In this document: piece by piece, positions 15,518-23,439 of the stretch
How positions within the stretch are numbered: the stretch's first letter is position 1
Layout: the number at the start of each line of letters is the position of its first letter
Source: Akkermansiaceae bacterium
GTDB lineage: Bacteria > Verrucomicrobiota > Verrucomicrobiia > Verrucomicrobiales > Akkermansiaceae
Assembly: GCA_026421245.1 (NCBI GenBank)
Contig: JAPKDJ010000031.1
Location: 1 to 42,530 of the forward strand
Direction: 5' to 3'
Length of the DNA stretch: 42,530 nt
The notes under the pieces: generated by a model
Database searches by the model: none
What the model was told of the DNA's origin: nothing
What the model saw: the letters and a program-made list of their open reading frames with translations, nothing else
Translations under genes and position numbers: made by a program

Positions 15518-17032
15518 ATGGCCGAAGCCACTTCAGAACAACAAACTGCTCTCAACGGCATCGAATCTTCCGAGGAGAAGATTGATCCTATCCTCACCTC
15601 AGATCAGCTCGAAAACTTTGGACTTAAGTCCCCCAGCGGTCCGGGGAAACACTATGTGCTCGATACAAATGTGCTCCTCCACGAGCCGGGGTGCCTCAAC
15701 CGTTTTCAAGACAATCATCTCTGTATTCCCGCCGATGTGCTCTCGGAACTCGACCGCTTTAAAACGGAGCAAACGGAAAGAGGGGCCAATGCGCGTCGCG
15801 TTCACCGGTCGTTGAGCGAGATTTTTGGGGCAGAAACCAAGGTCACGGAGGGAGTGCCAACCGACGGCGGAGGAACGATTCGGCTGGTGATCTACGATCC
15901 GAGTTTGTGTGAACGCAGTAGCCGAGAATTGAGACGGTTTCATCGCATTTTCCCGGACCGCGAGCGGGTGGACCACAGGATTTTGGCCTGCACGCTATTG
16001 CTGCAGGAGCATGTCGGACCGCCGGTGGTGCTGGTGACGAAAGATCTCAATATGCAACTCAAGGCGCGGGCGGTTGGGATTACCTGTGAGGATTATTTGA
16101 ACGACAAGGTCGCGCCTAAGGATTCCGCGAAAAGCGAGATGATGAAGCTTTCCCTTGACCAAAATGAGTTGCAACGTTTTACAAGTTCGGGTGAGATCGA
16201 GCTCGAAGCGGATCGAATTTCCGAGCTGCACATCAATCAATACGTGCTTCTCGAAGGGGGGGAAAAGCAGACCATTCCGGCACGACTTGATTCGAGTGGT
16301 AAGCTTGTTCGACTGGTTGTTCCCGAGGTGCTTCGCATTCCCGATGGGAATCATCTTAAACCACTTAATTTGGGACAAAAGTGTTTCATTGATGCGCTTT
16401 TGAATCCCGAAATTTCTCTTGTGACTTGCTTTGGCCAGGCGGGAACCGGAAAAACCCTAGTTGCGATGGCTGCGGGTTTGCACGGCGTTTTTGCACGCGA
16501 ATTTAACGGGCTTACGGTGAGTCGTCCGGTTGTCGCAATGGGTGAACAAATGGGATATCTGCCGGGTTCTCTCGAAGAGAAAATGCGCCCATGGCTCCAG
16601 CCGATCTACGATGCGCTGGAGCTTTTAATGAGTCCTCAGAATTCCCAGGGACCAAAGCGAAAGCGGAGCAAAGGCGAGGCGGGGAATTCCCATCAAAAGC
16701 CTTATGATGATTTGGTGAGTCAAGGGGTGATCGAGGTTGAAGCGTTGGCTTACATTCGCGGCCGCTCTATTCCGAATCGCTTCTTTATTCTCGATGAAGC
16801 CCAGCAGCTCACTCCTCAGGAAGCTAAAACAGTGGTGACGCGCATGTCAAAGGGTTCCAAACTGGTTATGGTGGGTGATCCCGCCCAGATCGATCATCCC
16901 TACGTTGATAGTCGAAGCAACGGTCTGGTCTTTACCCGACAACGAATGCGAGGTCAGAGTTTTGCTGCGCACGTGACTCTCAGTCGCGGCGAGCGCAGCG
17001 ATCTTGCGGAAGCAGGTGCGCGGTTGATGTAA
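15518..17032 (+). CDS. PIN-PhoH family ATPase/ribonuclease (PhoH2/YlaK type)
   Basis: This 504-residue protein joins an N-terminal PIN ribonuclease-like domain (about 44-190; first acidic residue Asp49 in VLDTNVLLHEPG, further acidic residues in SELDRF and VTKDLN) to a PhoH ATPase domain (about 280-504). Walker A is GQAGTGKT (306-313), Walker B is FFILDEAQ (422-429), and VGDPAQIDHP carries the SF1-like motif III. In mycobacteria, PhoH2 unwinds and cleaves RNA. The start is taken as ATG 15518; a TTG at 15476 would add 14 residues and overlaps the terminator. Confidence 0.92.
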   Translation: MAEATSEQQTALNGIESSEEKIDPILTSDQLENFGLKSPSGPGKHYVLDTNVLLHEPGCLNRFQDNHLCIPADVLSELDRFKTEQTERGANARRVHRSLSEIFGAETKVTEGVPTDGGGTIRLVIYDPSLCERSSRELRRFHRIFPDRERVDHRILACTLLLQEHVGPPVVLVTKDLNMQLKARAVGITCEDYLNDKVAPKDSAKSEMMKLSLDQNELQRFTSSGEIELEADRISELHINQYVLLEGGEKQTIPARLDSSGKLVRLVVPEVLRIPDGNHLKPLNLGQKCFIDALLNPEISLVTCFGQAGTGKTLVAMAAGLHGVFAREFNGLTVSRPVVAMGEQMGYLPGSLEEKMRPWLQPIYDALELLMSPQNSQGPKRKRSKGEAGNSHQKPYDDLVSQGVIEVEALAYIRGRSIPNRFFILDEAQQLTPQEAKTVVTRMSKGSKLVMVGDPAQIDHPYVDSRSNGLVFTRQRMRGQSFAAHVTLSRGERSDLAEAGARLM

Positions 17033-17062
17033 TACCTGAATCGTGCTAAACGTTTCTCCGTT

Positions 17063-17623
17063 ATGAAAGGGCTCCCCCTCCTGCTTTTACCTCTCCTGCT
17101 GCTGGTTGGATGCGCCTCCAGTAATCAGAAAGTACCACCGCCCTGGGGTGGCGTGGTTTCGCGGGAGGTAAATGCACTCGGAAGTGGGAACTGGATCGTG
17201 ATTGCGGAGTCCTCGTTCCCGGTGGTTTCACGTCGTGGAGTCCGAACGGTTGTCGTGGATACCGAGATTCCCGAGCTGGTGGATTACGTGGTCAATGAAC
17301 TTGAGAAGTCCGAGACGGTGACTCCTTCCTTTAGCACGGCACGGGAGTTGCCCTTTGTGAAAAATGATCGAGCACCGGGAATTGATGAGTTCCGCAAACT
17401 CCTCAGAGAATCTCTCCACGGGCATGAAGTCCGTCAGATGGATAATCGCTCGCTAACTTTGTTGACGCATAGTGACGCGGCCAAATATGCGGTGCTTGTT
17501 TTTAAAACAAAATCGGCTCTTCCTTATTCCAGTGTGTTTATCGAACTTGATAGTGGATATTGGGATCGTAAATCCGAGGACAATCTTCGGCGCGATATGC
17601 GCGACGGCGCAGGACAAAATTGA
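17063..17623 (+). CDS. RbsD/FucU-like lipoprotein
   Basis: This 186-residue protein has a lipoprotein signal (MKGLPLLLLPLLLLVGCASS, Cys17 in the lipobox LVGC). The mature part resembles the RbsD/FucU fold: GNWIVIAESSFPV at the start (compare the HGDxIVIxDAxFP of the enzymes), a PELVDYVVNEL helix and the end SALPYSSVFIELDSG (compare YANVIL). RbsD and FucU are cytoplasmic pyranase/mutarotase enzymes of ribose and fucose use; a lipid-anchored periplasmic form is unusual. The catalytic His in the N-terminal motif appears to be missing, so activity is uncertain. It is followed directly by the RNase III-like gene. Confidence 0.7.
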   Translation: MKGLPLLLLPLLLLVGCASSNQKVPPPWGGVVSREVNALGSGNWIVIAESSFPVVSRRGVRTVVVDTEIPELVDYVVNELEKSETVTPSFSTARELPFVKNDRAPGIDEFRKLLRESLHGHEVRQMDNRSLTLLTHSDAAKYAVLVFKTKSALPYSSVFIELDSGYWDRKSEDNLRRDMRDGAGQN

Positions 17624-17628
17624 GAACA

Positions 17629-17937
17629 ATGAAACGAACAACTGAAGAGATCGATCAGGAGCGTGAGGAGGCCTGGGTGGGTGATGCCGTCCTTGCTCTC
17701 TACGTCCGCGAGTGGCTCTTGCGAGAAAAGGGGAAAATCGACGGCGAGTCATTCATCCGGGCGACTTCGAATGATTTCTTAAGATTGGTGGGCAATCCTA
17801 CTGCGGTGGAAGCCGAGATTGGTCGCGAATATCAGGGAAAAGGTCTCCAGGCGGGATTTGATTACGTGGAGCAGAAGCTGATTCCCCTTTTTAAACAGCG
17901 CGAAAAAGTGAGGGAGAGGCAAAAGGCGAGGCGTTAG
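17629..17937 (+). CDS. Mini-RNase III-like protein
   Basis: This 102-residue protein has the sequence EEAWVGDAVLALYVREWLL, which resembles the first helix of RNase III and especially Mini-RNase III (compare AYIGDAIFEVYVRHHLL), including the catalytic Asp of GD. Downstream helices (SFIRATSNDFLRLVG, GLQAGFDYVEQKL) fit an all-helical domain, but the second acidic motif of RNase III (D..EA..GA) is not evident, and no dsRBD is present. Activity is therefore uncertain. ATG 17629 follows the lipoprotein stop by 5 bases. A strong terminator follows. Confidence 0.6.
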   Translation: MKRTTEEIDQEREEAWVGDAVLALYVREWLLREKGKIDGESFIRATSNDFLRLVGNPTAVEAEIGREYQGKGLQAGFDYVEQKLIPLFKQREKVRERQKARR

Positions 17938-17968
17938 AGTCTTTAAGACCTGGCCCCGGTTAGGAGGG

Positions 17969-17997
17969 GCAACTCGCTGTGTTGAGTTGCGGTTTTT
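17969..17997 (+). terminator. rho-independent terminator
   Basis: GCAACTC (17969-17975) pairs perfectly with GAGTTGC (17984-17990) around an 8-base loop, and GG plus a T-run follows. It closes the lipoprotein/RNase III-like transcript ahead of the convergent M28 peptidase. Confidence 0.8.
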
Positions 17998-18056
17998 TGG
18001 TGCCCAGCGCTGATGAGAATCGCCAGCACAAGTGGGCCAAATCGACTGAGTTTCAG

Positions 18057-19010
18057 TCACTTCGTCAGTTGATGGAGAACCTGAAGCGTTAACCTGCCGG
18101 TATTCTCCAATGCGCTCGGAGTGATTTTGTCGAGGGTGTCATTTTTTTTGTGCCAATAAGGAGCTTCCATGAAGGCTCCAATGAGATGAAGGACGGGGAG
18201 GTTGGCCCGGGACATCAAAGGGACGTGGTCGTCGATGATAGAATCGCGGTGAACTTGCACCCAATCTTGAATGCCAAGCTTGGTGGCAGCTGCTCTGGTG
18301 TGGGCCTCGAGATTTTTGTCGGAGTCTCCGCCAATGAGCAGAGGAATATTGGGATCACCGACGATATCGAGAACGATTCCCAAACGGGGTTTCACGGAGC
18401 GCTTGTTAAGCTGGCTGGCATAGTAGCGACTGCCATATAGACCGTCGCGCCCGCGAATGTTTTCAAGAATTGCTTCCTCTCCATCGAAAAATACGAGCTC
18501 GATGTTTTCTGATCCGTTGCTGGGGGCAGATAAGGCACGCGCCAACTCGGCGAGAACTCCGGTGGATGATCCGCTATCATTGGCTCCAACAAAGCGGAAG
18601 TTACGGTAGCGTTTTGTGTCGAGGTGGGAGCAGATGAGGTAGGGAGGTGAAACACTCCAATCCGGCTCCGCGTCAGGTGAGTAGCGGGCCAGGAGATTGG
18701 TGAAGCTAAGAGGGCCGGTGGGAGTGATGCCTTTGAACGATTGGCGTTTGGTTTTCCAGCCAACTGCAGCGAGGTATTTTTCGAGGTAGAAGAGGCTTTT
18801 CTCGTAGGCTTGTGATTCTGGCGGGCGGGGGCCAAAGGCCGTTAGAGCTTCGACGTGGGCCAAGGCTTTCTCACCAGAAAACTTGGAGACAGATTCCAGG
18901 GGGATGGTCCCAGTGATTGCCGCGGGAGGCGAGAGAGTTGGCTCTTCCTTCTTACTGCATGCGATGAAGAGCAGAAGAGTAGCAATGCCCACGATAGTCG
19001 TTTTGATCAC
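18057..19010 (-). CDS. M28 family lipoprotein (glutaminyl cyclase-like)
   Basis: This 317-residue protein is a zinc-dependent M28 peptidase-fold protein closest by eye to glutaminyl-peptide cyclotransferases, which convert N-terminal Gln to pyroglutamate. The lipobox is FIAC (Cys18). Zinc ligands fit SHLDTK (His129, Asp131), VGANDSGSS (Asp145), FFDGEEA (Glu178/179), LDIVGD and a His in APYWHKKNDT. The DDHVPLM segment is typical of the cyclase branch. It starts 4 bases after the parB stop codon, so it is cotranscribed with parB, with no obvious functional link. Confidence 0.88.
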   Translation of the reverse strand: MIKTTIVGIATLLLFIACSKKEEPTLSPPAAITGTIPLESVSKFSGEKALAHVEALTAFGPRPPESQAYEKSLFYLEKYLAAVGWKTKRQSFKGITPTGPLSFTNLLARYSPDAEPDWSVSPPYLICSHLDTKRYRNFRFVGANDSGSSTGVLAELARALSAPSNGSENIELVFFDGEEAILENIRGRDGLYGSRYYASQLNKRSVKPRLGIVLDIVGDPNIPLLIGGDSDKNLEAHTRAAATKLGIQDWVQVHRDSIIDDHVPLMSRANLPVLHLIGAFMEAPYWHKKNDTLDKITPSALENTGRLTLQVLHQLTK

Positions 19011-19014
19011 AGCC

Positions 19015-19902
19015 CTAGTCTAGATCGACGCCAAGAAGATTCAAGATCCTCCCGAGGTCGTCATTGCCGTAATACTCAATCTCGATTGTTCCCTTCTTTT
19101 CGGTGTGGCGCACCACGGTGTGAGTTGCGAAGTGGTCGCGGAGGCGATTTTGAACTTCCGTGATGTGGGGATCAACGACAGCTGCGGACTTTTTGTGGGA
19201 TTTTTTCTGGCCAGGCTTATTGTAGTCCTGCACGAATTTCTCAGCGGCACGCACAGTCATGTTACGGCGGAGAATTTGGTCGGCCACCGCGATCTGCTCG
19301 CTAGGCTCCTTGATTCCAAGGATGGCCTTTGCGTGACCCACGGTGAGGTGACCGTCGGCAAGGTAGCGTTGGATAGGCTCCTGCAAGTCGAGCAAGCGCA
19401 TCGAGTTTGCCACGCTGGCCCGGGACTTGCCAATGCGTCTTGCAATGACTTCTTGCTTGAGATTGAAGTCTTTCGCGAGGCGAACGTAGCCCGCAGCTTC
19501 TTCGATGGCGTTGAGATCCTGCCGTTGCAGGTTCTCGATTAGTGCCATTTCGAGGACTTCCTGATCGCTCGAAGGTCGCTCGATGACAGGGACGGTTTCG
19601 AGGCCCAGCATTTGTGAAGCCCTCCAGCGTCGTTCGCCGGCGATCAATTCCATGATGCCGTTGACCTTTCGAATGATCAGCGGCTGGATAATACCGAGTT
19701 CGGCTATTGATTGCTTGAGTTCGTCAAGTGAGCCTTCGGCGAAGTGCTTTCTTGGTTGAAGGGGGGAGGGGACAAGTTCTCCGATGGGGGCTTTGGTTAC
19801 GCTTTCTCCGGGGCGGAGTTCCACCTTGGCGTCGGGGATGGAATCGGAGCTCGCCCCTCTGATGAGTGCTCCAAGTCCTTTGCCCAACGCGTTTTTTGCC
19901 AT
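19015..19902 (-). CDS. parB: ParB chromosome-partitioning protein
   Basis: This 295-residue protein is a ParB/Spo0J CTP-switch DNA-binding protein. The N-terminus AKNALGKGLGALI is the ParA-activating region. The CTPase domain has PRKHF, the C-motif-like GIIQPL and GERRWRA (89-95), and ENLQRQDLN. The HTH around 150-185 (VIARRIGKSRASVANSMRLL) reads the centre of parS, and the linker plus C-terminal dimerisation domain follow. No parA is adjacent: upstream is a divergent gene. No full canonical parS was noticed, only partial palindromes inside genes. Confidence 0.95.
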   Translation of the reverse strand: MAKNALGKGLGALIRGASSDSIPDAKVELRPGESVTKAPIGELVPSPLQPRKHFAEGSLDELKQSIAELGIIQPLIIRKVNGIMELIAGERRWRASQMLGLETVPVIERPSSDQEVLEMALIENLQRQDLNAIEEAAGYVRLAKDFNLKQEVIARRIGKSRASVANSMRLLDLQEPIQRYLADGHLTVGHAKAILGIKEPSEQIAVADQILRRNMTVRAAEKFVQDYNKPGQKKSHKKSAAVVDPHITEVQNRLRDHFATHTVVRHTEKKGTIEIEYYGNDDLGRILNLLGVDLD

Positions 19903-20027
19903 AACAGGGTAGGAAATATCGAAGTGATTCGCGAAAGGGAAGACTTGATTGCTTCCTTAATTCATCCGAAATGACCGAAGCAGTCGGGAGTCTTGACGTG
20001 GAGCCCTTCTGGAGTCATGCCACTCGC

Positions 20028-20702
20028 GTGAAAACACTCCTGCTCTTGCTGATCTCAACTCTTACCGCCTCTTCCCAACAGAGGGAAGGAGCGCTTGTCA
20101 AAGTTCCGCTAAGGAACATCGTTCCAATGGAGGTGAAACAGCGGGCCCAGAAAGCGGTGCAGGTTGTCGTGGACAAAACCATCCGTGGCGACTTTAAGGC
20201 CGCGCTCGATTCGATGAACCCGAAGTTTGTTAATGTTCTCTCACGTCCATACGGAGGTCCCAAAAAATACAAGGCCGGGCTTTTGAAACAGATTGAGGAC
20301 ATGGGGAAGAATGGCGTCACTTTCGAGGCGGCCATTACCCAACCGGCCGACACCGCATTCGAGGTGGATTATGGTTTCGAGAATCAGATGGTTGACGGCC
20401 AAGTCGTCATGGGCAAGGACGGGAAGCCCGTTCAAATTGCCTGCTATCGGAGTTGGATGGTCTTTGTCCCAACGGTGAAAGATTTTCAATATCTGGATAA
20501 GAGTTCAGAACCCCACAAGCTGAGGAAATTTCGAAAGTGGGATTTCGAAGTCGCCATCTCTCTCAAGAAAAACGAAAACTGGACTTTTATTAATGGCTCG
20601 AGTGTCAATGCGCTTCAGCTTCGCACGCTTTTCCACTTCCTTCCCAAGGAGGACAAGAAACTCCAGTTTCCCGTGGTCAAGGCGGAGGAGCGCAAGAAAT
20701 AA
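20028..20702 (+). CDS. secreted protein of unknown function
   Basis: From GTG 20028 this 224-residue protein begins with a good signal peptide (MKTLLLLLISTLTASSQQ); an ATG at 19971 would add 19 residues and hide it. The mature protein has a helical N-terminal part (VKQRAQKAVQVVVDK) and a beta-rich remainder with YRSWMVFVPTVKDF and a C-terminal WTFINGSSV segment, a layout like SnoaL/NTF2-type or DUF4440-like domains, which is only a guess. It precedes the SET-domain gene by 18 bases on the same strand. Confidence 0.75.
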   Translation: MKTLLLLLISTLTASSQQREGALVKVPLRNIVPMEVKQRAQKAVQVVVDKTIRGDFKAALDSMNPKFVNVLSRPYGGPKKYKAGLLKQIEDMGKNGVTFEAAITQPADTAFEVDYGFENQMVDGQVVMGKDGKPVQIACYRSWMVFVPTVKDFQYLDKSSEPHKLRKFRKWDFEVAISLKKNENWTFINGSSVNALQLRTLFHFLPKEDKKLQFPVVKAEERKK

Positions 20703-20720
20703 TAATCTCTAGGAAGACCC

Positions 20721-21305
20721 ATGGGTAAGAAAAAAAGGAAAAGCCAGCGGGAACTCTCAAAGTCCGAGGAACTCCGCCGTATCGAAAAACTTACAAAACG
20801 CGGGAAGAGCAAATACGTCGAAGTCCGGGGATCCGAAATTCACGGACGCGGAGTGTATTGCATCAAGCCCATCATGGTGGAACAGTATTTTATCGAGTAT
20901 GTCGGTAATCGGATCGGCAAAGACGAGGGAGAAAAACGCGCTTGGGATCAGTTTGACAAACATGAAAAAACGGGCGCCGCTGCCGTCTATATTTTTAATC
21001 TGACTAAAAAATGGGATCTCGATGGGAACGTCGAGTGGAATCCTGCCCGCCTGATCAATCACTCGTGCGATCCTAACAGCGAGGCCATTCAGGATGGTAA
21101 AAGGATTCGCCTGCAGGCACTTCGGGATATTGGAGCCGATGAGGAAATTACCTTTGATTATGGCTTCGACATTGAGTGCTACGAGGATCATCCCTGCCTG
21201 TGTGACTCTGAGAAGTGCGTTGGCTACATCGTTGGAAGGGACTTCCATGATGAGCTGGCCAAACGTCTGGCGGCGAGGGAGGAAGAAACTTCCGAGGTCA
21301 AGTAG
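20721..21305 (+). CDS. SET-domain protein lysine methyltransferase
   Basis: This 194-residue protein has a basic N-terminal helix (residues 1-30), then a compact SET domain: the SAM-binding GRG at 42-44 (IHGRGVYC), the insert, the pseudoknot motifs LINHSCDPN (111-119) and ITFDYGFD (143-150), and a post-SET cysteine cluster C159, C161, C166 that can bind zinc with the Cys in NHSC. All catalytic elements are present. SET proteins are eukaryotic hallmarks but occur in Chlamydiae and Verrucomicrobia. The target is unknown; ribosomal or DNA-binding proteins are possible. Confidence 0.92.
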   Translation: MGKKKRKSQRELSKSEELRRIEKLTKRGKSKYVEVRGSEIHGRGVYCIKPIMVEQYFIEYVGNRIGKDEGEKRAWDQFDKHEKTGAAAVYIFNLTKKWDLDGNVEWNPARLINHSCDPNSEAIQDGKRIRLQALRDIGADEEITFDYGFDIECYEDHPCLCDSEKCVGYIVGRDFHDELAKRLAAREEETSEVK

Positions 21306-21347
21306 TCTTGGCAAAGTTCCTGATTCCGAGCAATCTTCATGCACACC

Positions 21348-22460
21348 ATGAAAACAATTTTAACGATTATCAGTCTATCCTGCGGACTGGCCCTCGCAGG
21401 TTCGCCCGACCGGGCTCGGCAACATGCACGGGCCTATGATGCCGCCTACGCCCAATGGGTGGAGGATGTCCGGATTGCTCCTGACAATGATGCGCAGAAT
21501 GCAGCTTGGTTACGACGCCCCAATGGCCTTGAAGCAGGACGGCTTGTTTGGGAGGAAATTCGGGGGAACCTTGCTGATGCATGGATGCTTGAACACGCGG
21601 CTTGGTTCCTGACTAATGTTTCTGAGTTTGCCGTTGCCAAACCGAAGGCCCGAGTGAATGGGCGGGTTGGTTCTCCTCCTGCCGCTCTGATCCGCAATGC
21701 CGTCTTTGAGCATCATTTGCGTAGCCCAAAGGTAGGGTCCTATTGCATCGGGTTGACCCATGTCGAGGACCCCCAGGCCATGCGCCTTTTGGAAATGGTC
21801 GAGAAGGTGAACAAAGATCATGCCGTGCGGGGGGCCGCGGCTTTGGCCCAAGCCATTCTTCATCGCCGGCTTGGAGGTGGAAAATTTGGGATGAGAATCC
21901 GGCAGGAAAAACTCCGAATTGCGATCAAGGCTCCCGATCTCACGGTCGGCAAAACGACCACTTTGGCAATCCTCGATGATGAGGTTTTCCGAATGACCCG
22001 TCTCAATATGAGCACGGTGGCGCCCGATTTTCGGGGGATTGAGGTGACGCAAAAAATTTCATCGCTGAGTGACAACAAGGGGAAGGTGACAATTCTCTTC
22101 TTCTGGCACTCTCTCATGCCAAACCTCCAGGATAGCCTTGCTCTTTTCCGCAAGTATCGGGAGGAGTTTGAGGGCAAAGACATCGTGATTCTTGGGGTGA
22201 ATATAGACAATCCGCTCACCCTGCGGGAACACATTGCCGAGGGGACGGTGACCTGGAAGAATTTTTCTGATTCCACGCAAACGATATCCAAACTTTATCG
22301 AATCGAGATCTGGCCTTTTGTTTACGTTCTCGATGAGGAACATAAAATTCGGTACTCTGGAGCGCCGGGGGCTTTTGTGAAAATCACCGCAGAGGATTTG
22401 GAAAAACAGCTCGCTGCGAGAAAAGCGGCAGTCTTAGAAAAGGCCAAATCCGGGGAGTAG
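21348..22460 (+). CDS. secreted thioredoxin-fold protein lacking the CxxC motif
   Basis: This 370-residue protein has a signal peptide (MKTILTIISLSCGLALAGS). Residues 20-200 are helical and contain HEAT-like spacing. The C-terminal part (about 225-355) reads as a TlpA/AhpC-type thioredoxin fold: PDFRGIEVTQKISSLSDNKGKVTILFFW, then the helix, IVILGVNIDN, and the cis-Pro region IEIWPFVYVLDEEHKI. Where TlpA-like proteins have WCGPC, this one has HSLMPN, so both redox cysteines are missing. It cannot be a conventional disulfide reductase. ATG 21339 is an alternative start. Its 3' end overlaps the convergent M50-like gene by 27 bases. Confidence 0.8.
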   Translation: MKTILTIISLSCGLALAGSPDRARQHARAYDAAYAQWVEDVRIAPDNDAQNAAWLRRPNGLEAGRLVWEEIRGNLADAWMLEHAAWFLTNVSEFAVAKPKARVNGRVGSPPAALIRNAVFEHHLRSPKVGSYCIGLTHVEDPQAMRLLEMVEKVNKDHAVRGAAALAQAILHRRLGGGKFGMRIRQEKLRIAIKAPDLTVGKTTTLAILDDEVFRMTRLNMSTVAPDFRGIEVTQKISSLSDNKGKVTILFFWHSLMPNLQDSLALFRKYREEFEGKDIVILGVNIDNPLTLREHIAEGTVTWKNFSDSTQTISKLYRIEIWPFVYVLDEEHKIRYSGAPGAFVKITAEDLEKQLAARKAAVLEKAKSGE

Positions 22461-23345
22461 CCGTAATCCGGCCTCCGTAAGATCGAGGCAGTTGTTCCAC
22501 CAGTTGAAGATAAATTTGCTCAATTTGACATCTCGCGAGGTTGCGCAAAGCATCACGCTGATCAACAGAAGGTTGGCCAGTACGATGATCATGAGGGAGA
22601 GAAAAGTTCCGTGCTCTTTCAGGTCGGGCTGATCTTTTGGAATCATCCAGACTGTCCAGATGATATGGAAGGTCCAGGTGAAGCCAAGTAGGCCAGTCAG
22701 AATCAATCCTCCCGCTGGAATGGGTGCCCAAAGGCTGGCAAAACTGTGAACGGAAATTAGAACGGCCGACCAAAAAGGGATAAAATAAGGAGAGAGCGCG
22801 ATCAGGATGTTTGACTTATTCGTCATGATATAGCCTCCCTCGCTGCTGAAATGAATGTCGCTAATTCGTCCTCCGCAGACGTAAACAAACATGGCGTGAG
22901 TCATTTCATGACCCAAGACATAGAGATACAACAGACGGTCGTTGGCGATTCCGGCGACGAACCAACTGATCATTGATCCCACTCCGGCCAGAAAGCAGAG
23001 GAGTTCGGTGGAATACCAGATGGAGTGGAGAATGTGCTCCTCGCTGCTTTGTTGGAGCAACGTGATGATAGTGATGAAGCAAAGGGGGGTGAGCATGAAG
23101 GCCAGACCCCAATGCAAAAAACGCTTGGGCCAGGTCAGCGGTAAAAAATCTCCCTCAAAGACCTCGGAAGAGCCTGCGATGGCTGCCTGCCTGGTCATTT
23201 CGGACCGTCTTCCATGTCCCCGCCGATTGACCTCTTCACGTGCCCTGTAGTGGAGATTCAATAAACGTGAGGCCAGCCCTTTCCGCCGTGCCTGTCGGGC
23301 ACGGGAGCGCTGGTTCAGTTTTTTGAATATTCGCTTGTTGGCCAT
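22434..23345 (-). CDS. M50-like membrane metallopeptidase
   Basis: This 303-residue protein has a strongly basic N-terminal region (1-55) followed by about six membrane segments from residue 74. The zinc motif HEMTH (146-150) sits in the segment LYVLGHEMTHAMFVYVCGGRI, typical of site-2-protease-like or related integral peptidases, with GGRI just after the helix. A second motif with Asp (as in LDG of S2P) is not clear. The TTG at 23357 would add four residues; ATG 23345 is preferred. It is divergent from glgB, and its end overlaps the thioredoxin-fold gene. Confidence 0.75.
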   Translation of the reverse strand: MANKRIFKKLNQRSRARQARRKGLASRLLNLHYRAREEVNRRGHGRRSEMTRQAAIAGSSEVFEGDFLPLTWPKRFLHWGLAFMLTPLCFITIITLLQQSSEEHILHSIWYSTELLCFLAGVGSMISWFVAGIANDRLLYLYVLGHEMTHAMFVYVCGGRISDIHFSSEGGYIMTNKSNILIALSPYFIPFWSAVLISVHSFASLWAPIPAGGLILTGLLGFTWTFHIIWTVWMIPKDQPDLKEHGTFLSLMIIVLANLLLISVMLCATSRDVKLSKFIFNWWNNCLDLTEAGLRLLPGFGLF

Positions 23346-23439
23346 CGAGATGATCAAGTTACCTAGATCATTTGGAAAAATAAAGCGAATGTCTCGCTTT
23401 CCCTACTTCTTTTGGTCCGGACCTTGCTAAGGTTGCTCT

